Shown piece after piece: positions 31,238 to 40,562 of a stretch of 64,000 nt of DNA (position 1 is its first letter; the number at the start of each line of letters is the position of its first letter). The notes below the pieces were generated by a model. It saw nothing but the letters and a program-made list of their open reading frames with translations, made no database searches and had not been told where the DNA came from. Both the position numbers and the translations under genes were made by a program. The DNA is from Neisseria weixii (GTDB lineage: Bacteria > Pseudomonadota > Gammaproteobacteria > Burkholderiales > Neisseriaceae): positions 806,001-870,000 of the forward strand of contig NZ_CP023429.1 of assembly GCF_002327085.1 (NCBI RefSeq), written 5' to 3'.

Positions 31238-32548
31238 TTAGGCTTGTGCGTCCATTACTTCGTCAAATGACAAGGTTTTTTCAGTAACTTTGGCTTTGCC
31301 CAATACGAAGTCAACCACGTTGCTTTCAACAGCCAAAGAAGTCGGGCCTTGCAAACGGCTTTCGTCGCCGTAGTACCAATCGATTACTTCTTGCGGATCT
31401 TCGTAGCTTTCGGCGAAGTTCGCCACAACAGCTTTGATTTGCTCTTCAGTTGGTTCCAGTTTGTTTTCTTCAACCACTTTAGCCAAGATTAAGCCCAAAG
31501 ATACGCGGCGCTCGGCTTGCTCTTTGAACATGTCGATTGGCAAGTCCAAGTTAGCAGCATCAGCCATGCCTTGGTTTACGAAGTTTTGTTTCATTTCGTT
31601 GGCCAAGCGGGTGGCTTCCTCATTAACCAAAGCGTTAGGTACTTGTAATTCAGCGGCTTTCAACAAAGCTTCCATCACTGAATCTTTAGTTTGGTCTTGA
31701 ACGCGGCGTTCTACTTCGCGGCTAACGTTTTTCTTTACTTCTTCACGCATTTTGGCAACATCGCCGTCTTCAATGCCCAAAGCTTTAGCGAACTCAGCGT
31801 CGACTTCCGGCAAAGTCGGCTCAGAAACGTTGTTCAAAGTAATGGTGAACACGGCAGTTTTACCGGCCACTTCTTGACCGTGGTATTCTTCAGGGAAGTT
31901 GACTTCAACGTCTTTGCTTTCGCCGGCTTTCATGCCCACAATGCCTGCTTCGAATTCAGGCAGCATTTGACCCGCGCCCAATACGAATGCGTAGTTTTTA
32001 GAAGAACCGCCTTCAAACAATTCACCGTCGATTTTGCCTTCAAAATCGATGATGACACGGTCGTCATTTTTTGCTTCCCGCTCAATGTGGTTGTAGCAGG
32101 TGCGTTGTTTACGCAGGATTTCAACAGTTTTTTCAACTTCCTCGTCACCAACGGCAGCGGTTACTTTTTCAACTTCTTGTGCCGATAAATCGCCAATCAC
32201 GACTTCAGGGAATACTTCGAAAACGGCGGCGATTTTGAAAGCTGCTTTATCATCTTGTTCTTCAACACCCTCGAAACGCGGGAAGCCGGCCACTTTCAGG
32301 TTTTCACTTACGGCGATGTCGTAGAACGCACGTTGAACCAATTCGTTCATTACATCGTTTTGCGTGCTTGCGCCATACATTTGCGCAACCATTTTCAATG
32401 GGGCTTTGCCCGGACGGAAGCCGTCAATTTTTACGCGGCGTTGGGTTTGTTTCAAACGTTTGTCGGTTTCTGCGTTGATTTCAGCCCAAGGCAGAGACAC
32501 AATTACTTTGCGTTCCAAGTTTTCTAAAGTTTCTACAGTTACGCTCAT
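31238..32548 (-). CDS. tig: Trigger factor
   Basis: This 436-residue ribosome-bound chaperone has the ribosome-docking motif GFRPGKAPLKMV (near residue 45), the central FKBP-type isomerase domain (DDRVIIDFEGKIDGELFEGG ... FPEEYHGQEVAGKTAVF) and the long helical C-terminal arms. It folds nascent chains at the exit tunnel. It precedes clpP by about 180 bases and is intact. Confidence 0.96.
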   Translation of the reverse strand: MSVTVETLENLERKVIVSLPWAEINAETDKRLKQTQRRVKIDGFRPGKAPLKMVAQMYGASTQNDVMNELVQRAFYDIAVSENLKVAGFPRFEGVEEQDDKAAFKIAAVFEVFPEVVIGDLSAQEVEKVTAAVGDEEVEKTVEILRKQRTCYNHIEREAKNDDRVIIDFEGKIDGELFEGGSSKNYAFVLGAGQMLPEFEAGIVGMKAGESKDVEVNFPEEYHGQEVAGKTAVFTITLNNVSEPTLPEVDAEFAKALGIEDGDVAKMREEVKKNVSREVERRVQDQTKDSVMEALLKAAELQVPNALVNEEATRLANEMKQNFVNQGMADAANLDLPIDMFKEQAERRVSLGLILAKVVEENKLEPTEEQIKAVVANFAESYEDPQEVIDWYYGDESRLQGPTSLAVESNVVDFVLGKAKVTEKTLSFDEVMDAQA

Positions 32549-32776
32549 CGTAAGCCCTTAAATATCTTGTTGATTGATGGATGGAAACCTGTTTGCGTGA
32601 TTTGCCTTCGAATTCGGCAAAGCGACAATCGGCAGCCTCAGGCGGCCATTGGGTGCAAAAGGGATAAAATTCAGCCAACTAGTATATCACAATGTTTGAA
32701 TAATAGGCGATAAGGCCGTCTGAAAATTAGCCGGTTCAGGCGGCCTGTGGTGTTGTTTGGAATATCAGCGTTGCTA

Positions 32777-32893
32777 CTACTTAGTATAGATGGTTCCGGT
32801 AATAGCGTTTCCTAACATATAGGCGACAGTGGGCAAGTACAGAATAATCATTATGTAATTGGCAGTGACGGCAGGCAGGTGATGGCTAAGCAT
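32777..32893 (-). pseudogene. Remnant of a small membrane protein cut off by a mobile element
   Basis: From an ATG at 32893 a 38-residue hydrophobic peptide can be read (MLSHHLPAVTANYIMIILYL ... GNAITGTIYTK, stop at 32777). It looks like the end of a membrane protein. Thirteen bases upstream of the ATG begins the element at 32907. On the far side the same strand has MIPLLIYL, in a different frame from the remnant. I do not recognise the family. Confidence 0.35.
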
Positions 32894-32906
32894 GAAAACA
32901 CAGGTA

Positions 32907-33104
32907 GAGACCTTTGCAAAATCTCATGAACCACTAATAAAATTCAAAGCAGCCGTCATTCCCACGCAGGCAGGAATATATTTTTGAACATGGCAAACTA
33001 TTGAATAAAATAAGTTTCTGAAATTTTAAGATGGATTCCCGCCTGCGCGGGAATGACGTCGGTTCTTTGTGTAGTGGCTTTTCAGGGAGTTTTGCAAAGG
33101 TCTC
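32907..33104. mobile_element. Inverted-end element (second copy) carrying a dRS3-flanked NIME
   Basis: The 198-bp segment starts GAGACCTTTGCAAAA and ends AGTTTTGCAAAGGTCTC, the same ends as the element at 17889. CAGGTAG is repeated directly at its two edges (32901-32907 and 33104-33110), fitting a target duplication. Inside are two dRS3-type repeats facing an RS sequence. No transposase is encoded. It lies in a 660-base gene-poor gap between tig and ftsK. Confidence 0.72.
32958..33054. repeat. NIME-type repeat: RS sequence between two dRS3 units
   Basis: ATTCCC-8-GGGAAT is the dRS3 consensus of neisseriae. The right copy at 33035-33054 is exact; the left at 32958-32977 has one mismatch (AGGAAT). 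About 57 bases lie between. In meningococci such arrays promote sequence variation and are phage integration targets. Confidence 0.75.
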
Positions 33105-33159
33105 AGGTAGATTAAAAGAGGTATCATTGTTTTGACCAAAAAACGAGATAGAAGACAGC

Positions 33160-33195
33160 AAAGGCCGTATGAAAATTCATTTTCATACGGCCTTT
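33160..33195. terminator. ftsK terminator with altered uptake sequence
   Basis: AAAGGCCGTATGAAAA and its perfect complement form a 16-bp stem with a 4-base loop. Both arms carry GCCGTATGAA instead of GCCGTCTGAA. Confidence 0.85.
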
Positions 33196-33209
33196 GACAA
33201 TACTTTGAA

Positions 33210-35663
33210 TCAAAGCTGGTCTTTTTGCGCCAAAATGCGACGGCTGCCGCTGATGTCGGCAGGCGTTACCACGCCTGCGTTTTCCAAGGCTTCCATTAAA
33301 TTGGCTGCGCGGTTGTAACCGACGCGTAATTGGCGTTGCAAAGCAGAAATTGAAGTTTTCTTGCTGTCTAACACAAAAGCAACGGCTTGGTCGAACAATT
33401 CGTCGCTGTCGGCATTGGGGTTGACGATATTGGTCGTTTCCAAAGCTGCTTCGCCACTGAGCAAGCCTTCAATGTAGTGGGTTGGGGCTTGTTCTTTAAC
33501 ATGAGCCACGACTTTATGCACTTCGTCATCGGAGACAAACGCACCTTGCACGCGTGTCGGTTCGGCACTGCCCGGTTGCAGGAATAATGAGTCGCCGTAT
33601 TTCAGCAATTCGTCCGCACCCATCTGATCGAGAATGGTGCGGCTGTCGATTTTGCTTTGCACGGTAAAGGCCATGCGTGTCGGGATATTGGCTTTAATCA
33701 AGCCGGTTACCACATCGACGCTTGGGCGTTGGGTGGCAACAATCATGTGAATGCCCGCGGCACGCGCTTTTTGCGCCAAACGGGCGATTTGCTGTTCGAC
33801 GGCTTTGCGTTCGGTCATCATCAAATCGGCCAATTCGTCAATCACCAACACAATCAGCGGCAGTGTTTCCAGTGGCTCGGGGTCATCAGGATTGAGACTG
33901 AACGGATTCAGCAACGGCTTGCCTGCTGCTTTGGCCTCTTTTACTTTTTTATTAAAGCCGTCTAAATTGCGCACGCCGGCATGTGAAAGCAGGCGATAGC
34001 GTTTTTCCATTTCGGCCACACACCAATTCAGTGCCTGACCAGCTTCGCGCATATCGGTGACAACTGGGCAGAGCAGGTGCGGAATGCCGTCATAAATACT
34101 TAATTCCAGCATTTTCGGGTCGATCATGATGAAGCGGACTTCATCCGGCGTGGCTTTATAAAGTATGGACATAATCATGCCGTTGACGCCGACCGACTTG
34201 CCCGAACCGGTCATGCCTGCTACCAATAAATGTGGCATTTTGGCGAGGTCGCCGACTACAGGATTGCCGGAAATGTCTTTACCCAAAGCAACAGTCAGCT
34301 TCGATTGGGCTTCGTTAAACACTTCCGAAGATAAAATCTCGCTCAACATCACGTCTTGGCGGTGTTCATTCGGCAACTCAATGCCCATGGTGTTTTTACC
34401 GGCAATAGTTTCCACCACGCGCACAGCCTGCATCGACATCGAGCGCGCCAAATCTTTGGCTAAGGCCACAATCTGGCTGCCTTTCACGCCTTGTGCCGGT
34501 TCAATTTCGAAACGGGTAATCACAGGGCCTGCGGTAGCCGACACCACTTGCACGCCAATGCCGAATTCAGCCAGCTTGGATTCGATACGCTCGGCAGTTT
34601 GCTGCAGCATATCGGGGTTGACTGCTGCCGGTTCACCTTTCGGCATACGCAGCAAATTCATGCCGGGTTTGTGGTATTCGCCCACAGTTTGTGACTCTTC
34701 ATGCTCGTCAAACAAAGAAGTTTGGATCTTGGGCGGCGGCACTACTGATACAGTCACGGCTTTGCGGTTGCTGCTGCTGCCTTCGATTTTCTGCATAGGC
34801 TCGGCAATGATGGTTTTGGCTTCTTTCAGCAGGCGGCGAGCCGGTTTGGTGTCTCGTAAATCGGTGGTATCGTCGGCTTTTTGCTGTTTTTTATCGGCAA
34901 TTTTCTGTTTCAGATTTTGTAGGTTTTTCTCAGCGTTGCGGCCGGTTTTGGCCAATACTTCCAACCACGAAACTTGTGCCAGCAACGAAATCGCCAGCAG
35001 CAACACAACAAACATAATCAATAAGCTGCCGGATTTGCCCAACAACCAACTCAATCCCGAACCGGCAAATGCACCGATTAAACCGCCGGCGCCCACGGGC
35101 AGTGAGTCGTTCAATACGGCATCGAATGCGAAGTGTTCCAAAATCGGGCTGCATACCAGCAGCAAAAACAGGGCCAAAGCTGCTACGCCGTGATTGTAGG
35201 GTTTATGGTTTTCTTGTTTTTGCAGCGGACGGAAGTTTTTATAAAGGAACATGCCTGAGGCAATAATCCACCACCAAAACGACAGGCCGAACAGGTAATA
35301 GCCGATGTCCGACACATAGGCGCCGAACAAGCCGCCGAAGTTTTGCACTTTGCCGCTGTTGGCCACGCTGCGCGACCATGCGGGATCACTCATGTCGAAG
35401 CTCAGTAAAGAAATCGCCAGATAAATGGTCACTACCAAGCCCAAAAGCCACATGGTGTCATTGATGAGATTGACCACATGTTCGGGACGGGCTTTTTTTT
35501 CTTCGTCTTTTTGTAAGGCTTTGGCTGCTTTCAGGCTTTCCGACAACTTATTAGGCTGGGTAGCAGGCTGCGGTTTGGCCGAGCGGCGCACGGCGGGCTT
35601 GGCGGCTTCAGTTTTGGCTTTGACTTTGGGTTTCGGGGTTGTTTTGGTAGATTTGGTAGCCAT
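33210..35663 (-). CDS. ftsK: DNA translocase FtsK
   Basis: This 817-residue protein begins with a basic cytoplasmic stretch, then several membrane helices ([18 protein letters not shown] near 70, [13 protein letters not shown] near 131, [14 protein letters not shown] near 160, [15 protein letters not shown] near 213) and a linker. The motor has Walker [13 protein letters not shown] and Walker [17 protein letters not shown]-terminal gamma winged helix ([24 protein letters not shown]) reads KOPS DNA. FtsK pumps chromosomes to the dif site at the division septum. The linker is short compared with E. coli FtsK, as in other neisseriae. Confidence 0.96.
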   Translation of the reverse strand: MATKSTKTTPKPKVKAKTEAAKPAVRRSAKPQPATQPNKLSESLKAAKALQKDEEKKARPEHVVNLINDTMWLLGLVVTIYLAISLLSFDMSDPAWSRSVANSGKVQNFGGLFGAYVSDIGYYLFGLSFWWWIIASGMFLYKNFRPLQKQENHKPYNHGVAALALFLLLVCSPILEHFAFDAVLNDSLPVGAGGLIGAFAGSGLSWLLGKSGSLLIMFVVLLLAISLLAQVSWLEVLAKTGRNAEKNLQNLKQKIADKKQQKADDTTDLRDTKPARRLLKEAKTIIAEPMQKIEGSSSNRKAVTVSVVPPPKIQTSLFDEHEESQTVGEYHKPGMNLLRMPKGEPAAVNPDMLQQTAERIESKLAEFGIGVQVVSATAGPVITRFEIEPAQGVKGSQIVALAKDLARSMSMQAVRVVETIAGKNTMGIELPNEHRQDVMLSEILSSEVFNEAQSKLTVALGKDISGNPVVGDLAKMPHLLVAGMTGSGKSVGVNGMIMSILYKATPDEVRFIMIDPKMLELSIYDGIPHLLCPVVTDMREAGQALNWCVAEMEKRYRLLSHAGVRNLDGFNKKVKEAKAAGKPLLNPFSLNPDDPEPLETLPLIVLVIDELADLMMTERKAVEQQIARLAQKARAAGIHMIVATQRPSVDVVTGLIKANIPTRMAFTVQSKIDSRTILDQMGADELLKYGDSLFLQPGSAEPTRVQGAFVSDDEVHKVVAHVKEQAPTHYIEGLLSGEAALETTNIVNPNADSDELFDQAVAFVLDSKKTSISALQRQLRVGYNRAANLMEALENAGVVTPADISGSRRILAQKDQL

Positions 35664-35757
35664 AGAATTCTGTTGCAGAGACCGTCTGGAACGGTAGCTA
35701 AAAGTAATGTGCGTAATGTCGAATTATACAATAAACCGCTGCCGTGATATACACAAA

Positions 35758-35783
35758 GGCCGTCTGAAATATTTCAGACGGCC
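35758..35783. terminator. Uptake-sequence terminator
   Basis: GGCCGTCTGAAAT and ATTTCAGACGGCC pair with almost no loop, 14 bases beyond the end of the transporter gene. Confidence 0.75.
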
Positions 35784-35796
35784 TTCAGTCGTTGTT

Positions 35797-37157
35797 TTAA
35801 ATCAGGTTGCTGATAAAAATCAGTAGAATTACCAGTGGCACTAAATATTTGACATAGTTGAACCAAATATTGACTGCGGTATCGTTGCCTTGATGGCGCA
35901 ATTCTTCTTCCGCTTCCTCCTTCATCACAAAGCCGACAAACAGCGCCGAGCCCAAAGCCGTGAGCATAAACAGAATATTGCCGCTGATAAAGTCGAAAGC
36001 ATCAAAAATATTGCGACCGAAAATCGAGATGTCCCGCCAAGATCCATAAGCCAAAATTGACGGAATATTGCCCAATAAATACCGCCTAAGACAATAGTAA
36101 TTGCCGCGGCACGTCGGATTTTGGTTTTTTCCTGCAGAGCAGTAATCAACACTTCGTAAATGGTTAAAGAAGTGGTAAGCGCGGCAATCAGCAGCAGAGA
36201 GAAGAAAATCACTGCAAAAACAGGGTCTGCCCACATATTGGAAAACACAATAGGCAGGCTTTGGAATACCAGGATCGGGCCGGAATCGGGTGCCACACCG
36301 AAGCTGAAGAGCGAAGGGAAAATCATAAAGCCCGCCAATACCGCAATTAAAGTATTGGTGACGGCAGTAATCACGGCCGTCTGAACCAGATTTTCGTTTT
36401 TATCCAAATAGCTTGATAAGGTAATCATCACGCCGAAGCCCAAGCTCAAGGCGAAGAATACTTGCCCCAGAACATAGACAAACAATTGTGCGGTGATTTT
36501 GCTGAAATCAGGTTTCAGATAAAAAGTGATGCCTTTCATCGCGCCGGGTAGGGTAACGTTGCGCACCACCATGGTAATCAGGAACAAAAACAGCAGCGGC
36601 ATTAAGTATTTAGCCGCTTTTTCAATACCGCCAATCACGCCTTTAACCAAAATGAAATAGTTAGCCAGCACAAACAGCAGGGTATAAAACGCGATGACCC
36701 AGGGGCTGTTTTCAATGTGTTCGGTAAAAAATGCTTTGGTTGCCTCGCCGTGAATCGGTTGCGAAACATCCAAGCCGCCGCCGATTAAATTGACGATATA
36801 GCTGATGACCCAGCCGCCAAGCAGCATATAATAAGCCATGATGCCGAATGCCCCGAGTAAGCTCATCCAACCGGCCAGCTTCCAGAATTTGGGTACGGGT
36901 TTGCCGTTGAGTTGGCCGCCAAAGGCATCGAGTGCATTGACCCCTTTGCGCCGACCGATGACATTTTCCACCAAAATCATCGGAATGCCGATTAAAATCA
37001 TGGCAATGCAAAATAAAAACACATACGCGCCGCCGCCGTTTTCACCGACCAAATAGGGAAAACGCCAAGTAGCGCCGAAGCCGACCGTAGCACCGGCAAC
37101 AGTCAGAATATAGGTTAATCGGTTTGACCAAGTTTGACGGGGTTGAGAAGAATTCAT
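35797..37157 (-). pseudogene. Sodium-dependent transporter (NSS/SNF family), one frameshift in this sequence
   Basis: The N-terminal helix TYILTVAGATVGFGATWRFPYL and ENGGGAYVFLF are hallmarks of LeuT-type neurotransmitter:sodium symporters. Membrane helices continue until IVLGGIY near 36075, where one base is missing (TATTGGGC for TATTTGGGC). The last helices (LLGNIPSILAYGSW ... FMLTALGSALFVGFVM) read in the next frame. Joined length is about 453 residues, normal for bacterial members, which import amino acids with Na+. The substrate cannot be told from sequence. Confidence 0.85.
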
Positions 37158-37386
37158 ATTAATATATTTATGAAAAACAAAACTAAAGGGCGATATTATA
37201 CGCCTGATAAGGTATACAATTTAGCTGAATATTAAAAAGGCTGATAGTGAATAGTGCTGAAAAATACAATTTTTATAGTGAAAGGCAGGAATAAGTGAGG
37301 CCGTCTGAAAATAAAATAGGTGAAAAAACTGGTTTGAATAGGAATCTGGTTGTTAAGAAAATGAGTAAATGACGAAAACGAAAAAA

Positions 37387-37401
37387 CCTGCCATAGGCAG
37401 G
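37387..37401. terminator. Bidirectional rho-independent terminator
   Basis: CCTGCC-ATA-GGCAGG with six A before and eight T after. It follows the csbD-type gene (minus strand). Confidence 0.85.
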
Positions 37402-37434
37402 TTTTTTTTAATGTTCATTTAAAAAGTTATCGGA

Positions 37435-37632
37435 TTAGCGGTCATTAACCCAATCGTCCAATTCTTTTTCCACTTGTTCTTTGGTGTAGCCGTAACGCTC
37501 TTGAATGCGGCCTGCCAACTGATCGCGTTGGCCTTCTACGACTGCCCAATCATCATCGGTCAGCTGACCCCATTTCACTTTGGCCTTACCTTTTAATTGT
37601 TCCCACTTACCTTCTACTTGATCCCAGTTCAT
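37435..37632 (-). CDS. CsbD-family stress protein
   Basis: The 65-residue protein MNWDQVEGKWEQLKGKAKVKWGQLTDDD is a clear CsbD/YjbJ family member: small, charged, abundant under stress, of unknown mechanism. A GGAAC-type site precedes the ATG. It is monocistronic between a terminator and a long A/T-rich region that should hold its promoter. Confidence 0.9.
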   Translation of the reverse strand: MNWDQVEGKWEQLKGKAKVKWGQLTDDDWAVVEGQRDQLAGRIQERYGYTKEQVEKELDDWVNDR

Positions 37633-37935
37633 ACTAGTTCCTTTCGTTACGTTTTAAGGGGTACACGTTTTGTGTCGCGTGTGAAACCATCGTAACTAAA
37701 TCAACTTGGCTGTGCAAGTGGAAAAATCAACGTCTTTACAATTGAATATTTTATCTCCTTGTTTTCTAGAAAAATATCCAAAATGAATTAAATAGTATTT
37801 ACTTAAACAATTAAATTTTAAAGAAAACAGACAAAATCATGATTGGGCGATGATTCAGGCGCGAGACTACAGCCTATTCTTTTTATAGAAAATATTAATC
37901 ATAAATAGATTTTTGATTGATAATAAATTGAAGAT
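37633..37935. other. AT-rich intergenic region upstream of the CsbD gene
   Basis: No gene seen. It must carry the CsbD promoter on the minus strand; I see no clear consensus. Confidence 0.5.
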
Positions 37936-38041
37936 AAAAAAACCATCTATACTAAGGGGAAAAGTATAGATGGCCAAACACATTACGGGGAAAACGTCTT
38001 ACTCACTTACTTACTTCTCTCGAAGCAAGTGTTACTCAGAC
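37936..38041 (-). ncRNA. Candidate small regulatory RNA
   Basis: On the minus strand a TATATAAT -10 element (38055-38048), with TTAACA upstream (38079-38074), would start transcription near 38041. The RNA would be about 105 bases: a 5' stem-loop (CACTTGCTTC, GAGA loop, GAAGTAAGTG), an unpaired stretch with TTTTCCCCG, then a perfect 10-bp terminator hairpin (CCATCTATAC / GTATAGATGG) whose loop also holds TTTTCCCC, followed by seven T. Two exposed C-rich patches suit pairing with Shine-Dalgarno sequences, as in Hfq-dependent small RNAs. No reading frame is present. I cannot match it by name. Confidence 0.65.
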
Positions 38042-38171
38042 AGGCGAATTATATAATAGTTCATAGATATTTGTGTTAAATTTTGTTAATGTTGAAAATA
38101 GTTAAATAATCATTTGATTTTATTGCGTTTAAAAATTCAAAATGTGTAATAATTTTTTTGCAGGCCGCAAT

Positions 38172-38861
38172 TCAATAATGGATTTGGATAAATTTCCACT
38201 CTCCGGCGGCTAAGTTTTGCGTGTCCCAGTCGCCGAATTTATCTCGATGCAGCTGTTCGACCCGGTTGCCGGCAGCGGCCACCATGCGTTTGACCTGGTG
38301 GTATTTGCCTTCGTTAATCGCCATGATAAGTGTATTGGCGTCTTCCAAATAAGCTTCGGCGGCGTGAACCGTTTCGTTATCGTCATGCAGTAGGACACCG
38401 TTTTTCAGGGTTTCACACAGGCTGTCACCGGCGGCGTGTTTGAGTGTGACGCGATAAACTTTCGCTACCTTATGTTTAGGCGATGTTACACGATGGTTGA
38501 ACTGACCGTCGTTGGTAATCAGCAAAACGCCCGTGGTATCGGCATCCAAACGTCCAACTGCCTGCATATCGATATTGCGCATGTGGTCGGGAAACAGGCT
38601 GAACACGCTCGGGTATTGTTGAGGTTTATGCGAAGTTTCGTAATCGGCGGGTTTGTTGAGCAGAATATAGAAGTAGGGCATGGGTACAACCATCACATTA
38701 TCACCGTCAATGCTGAGTGTTTTGACATCGACAGGCTCGATGATGCTTTTGGCGTTGTTCCAAATGTCGCCGTTGATGACGACGCAATCATTGTCGATCA
38801 GCCATTGACATTGTTTACGGCTGCCTAAGCCTTGCGATTGGAGATATTTGAGAAGTTGCAT
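38172..38861 (-). CDS. rsuA: 16S rRNA pseudouridine(516) synthase, RsuA family
   Basis: From the ATG at 38861 (MQLLKYLQSQGLGSRKQCQWLI) the protein has 229 residues: an S4-like RNA-binding start, then the catalytic domain with FYILLNKPADYETS and the active-site Asp in AVGRLDADTTGVLLITNDG, and the closing EGKYHQVKRMVAAAGNRVEQLHR. RsuA converts U516 of 16S rRNA to pseudouridine; the related RluE or RluF are possible alternatives. It stands alone. Confidence 0.85.
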   Translation of the reverse strand: MQLLKYLQSQGLGSRKQCQWLIDNDCVVINGDIWNNAKSIIEPVDVKTLSIDGDNVMVVPMPYFYILLNKPADYETSHKPQQYPSVFSLFPDHMRNIDMQAVGRLDADTTGVLLITNDGQFNHRVTSPKHKVAKVYRVTLKHAAGDSLCETLKNGVLLHDDNETVHAAEAYLEDANTLIMAINEGKYHQVKRMVAAAGNRVEQLHRDKFGDWDTQNLAAGEWKFIQIHY

Positions 38862-38943
38862 AAATAGTGTGCGGGATAAAGATTCAGACGGCCTATTGTA
38901 CTGTAATTCAGACCATCTGAAAGAATGCGGACAACAAAAAAAT

Positions 38944-38970
38944 CGCCCCTTTAAAATAATTAAGGGGCGC
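38944..38970 (-). terminator. Rho-independent terminator of the Fur-box gene
   Basis: CGCCCCTT and AAGGGGCG pair around an A/T loop; on the minus strand ATTTTTTTG follows. Confidence 0.8.
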
Positions 38971-38999
38971 AAAAGGAACACAAACCACTACCAAAACTG

Positions 39000-39476
39000 T
39001 TACAAGGCAAATTCTCCTAATTTATGTGTTGCCGGATAAAGTGCTTTCATCAAATCATGCGGTGAGAGCGACAAATCTTTGCTGCCTGTGGTCAGGCGGC
39101 CTTGTTGCGGGGTAAGCTCCAATAGGCAGCTTGGGGCTGCGTGGCTGTGCTTACCTTTGTTGCGTTCCAAGCGGCGCTGTAGGGCGCTGCTGACACGCTG
39201 GTATAAATTGTCTTTCTGCTTTATTTCACGGGCGCGGGCAACCCAGCTTAAGCGCGCTTGTGAAGCTTTGTCTTCAATCAGAAGGATTCCGGTATCAGAC
39301 GGGCTTTCAGACGGCATACACGGTAATCCGACATAATATCTGCCATCTAAAGTTACATATACGGCCTCGTGTATTTCACAATCGCCGCAGCCTTGTGTGG
39401 CCAGAAGTGAGCGGATGGTGTGTTGGTGCAGTCTCAGAATGTTGAGAGAGACTTGCTTAAAAATACTTTCCGGCAT
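39000..39476 (-). CDS. Possible HugZ-like haem-utilisation protein, iron-regulated
   Basis: A protein of 158 residues. The segment VYVTLDGRYYVGLPC ... TGILLIEDKASQARLSWVARAREI resembles the split-barrel core of HugZ/HutZ haem-degrading proteins (usually YILHEGKFYIFVS then LLIEDE and ARRR). The C-terminus differs from those I know, so the match is tentative. A Fur-box-like site lies about 75 bases upstream, supporting a role in iron or haem use. It has its own terminator. Confidence 0.45.
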   Translation of the reverse strand: MPESIFKQVSLNILRLHQHTIRSLLATQGCGDCEIHEAVYVTLDGRYYVGLPCMPSESPSDTGILLIEDKASQARLSWVARAREIKQKDNLYQRVSSALQRRLERNKGKHSHAAPSCLLELTPQQGRLTTGSKDLSLSPHDLMKALYPATHKLGEFAL

Positions 39477-39836
39477 GTGCTTCTCCTTTCTTTCTGTGCG
39501 TTGCGTTGAGTGTCGTTGGATTGGATTATACGGACTTTTTTCTAATTTGCAAATGATAATTGTTATTATTAATGTAAAAATACATAAGATTGTGATTTTT
39601 ATTGGAATTAATTTTAAAAAAATTTCAAAATGTGAGTAGTTTAGTCAGGAAATATCAAAATCAGCTTTCACGGCACTCTTATAGATGAGATGCCGTTTAA
39701 TAATATAGATGCCGTCTGAAATAAATTTTCAGACGGCCTGAGTGTTTTGATGAATTAAAATCTGACTAAACTTTTGCAAACTATACTTTCATGCATTGAT
39801 TTAGTATGATTCGGGCAACGATAAAAGGACAGACAC
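39477..39836. other. Intergenic region between the Fur-box gene and dnaQ
   Basis: Contains the Fur box and an inverted uptake-sequence pair at 39711-39736 (GCCGTCTGAAA / TTTCAGACGGC). Nothing else is recognised. Confidence 0.5.
39551..39572. promoter_or_regulatory. Fur-box-like operator
   Basis: AAATGATAATTGTTATTATT resembles the ferric uptake regulator site built from GATAAT units, and lies upstream of the minus-strand gene at 39476. Confidence 0.6.
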
Positions 39837-40562
39837 ATGAGCAAACGCCAGATTATATTTGATACAGAAACCACCGGTTTTCTCGACGACCCGACCAACC
39901 GTATGATTGAGTTTGCCGGTGTTGAGATGATTAACCGCCAATTGACCGGCAATTACCTGCATCTTTATATCCACCCCGAACGCGATATTCCCGAAGATGC
40001 GGTTAAGGTGCATGGTTTGACATTAGAAGTGTTGGAAGAAAAAAACGCACCGGTTTTTGCGGCTGTCGGAAATAAGATTGCCGATTTTATCCGCGATGCG
40101 GAAATCATTGCCCACAATGCGCCGTTTGACGAAGGCTTCTTAAACCGTGAATTTGCCCAAATGGGTTTGCCGAACGTGCGCGAACTGGGTTGCCAAGTTA
40201 CCGACACGCTGGCGATGGCGCGCGAAATGTTCCCGGGACAGAAAAACAGTTTGGACGTATTGTGCAACCGGTTTTCCGTCGACCGCAGCAAGCGCGTGCT
40301 GCATGGTGCGCTGATTGACTGCGAGTTATTGGCTGATGTCTATTTGGCCATGACCCGCCAGCAATTTGATTTGATGGGCGGTGCCGGCGAAGAAAGCTGC
40401 GATGGACAAACGCCGGTTAATCCGGTGCAAACCACACGTAACGGCCGTCTGAAAGTGGTGCGTGCTGATGAAACCGAATTGGCGGAGCATGAACAATATT
40501 TAGATGGCTTGGGCGATGAATGCATTTGGCGCAAATCAGCGACGGCGGAGCAGCAGGCATGA
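39837..40562 (+). CDS. dnaQ: DNA polymerase III epsilon subunit (proofreading exonuclease)
   Basis: The 241-residue protein has all DEDDh motifs: ExoI FDTETTGF (residues 8-15), ExoII AHNAPFDEGFLN near 93, and ExoIII HGALIDCELLADVY near 156. The C-terminal tail would bind the alpha subunit. It removes misincorporated bases during replication. Its TGA overlaps the ispD ATG (ATGA), so translation of the two is coupled. Confidence 0.95.
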   Translation: MSKRQIIFDTETTGFLDDPTNRMIEFAGVEMINRQLTGNYLHLYIHPERDIPEDAVKVHGLTLEVLEEKNAPVFAAVGNKIADFIRDAEIIAHNAPFDEGFLNREFAQMGLPNVRELGCQVTDTLAMAREMFPGQKNSLDVLCNRFSVDRSKRVLHGALIDCELLADVYLAMTRQQFDLMGGAGEESCDGQTPVNPVQTTRNGRLKVVRADETELAEHEQYLDGLGDECIWRKSATAEQQA

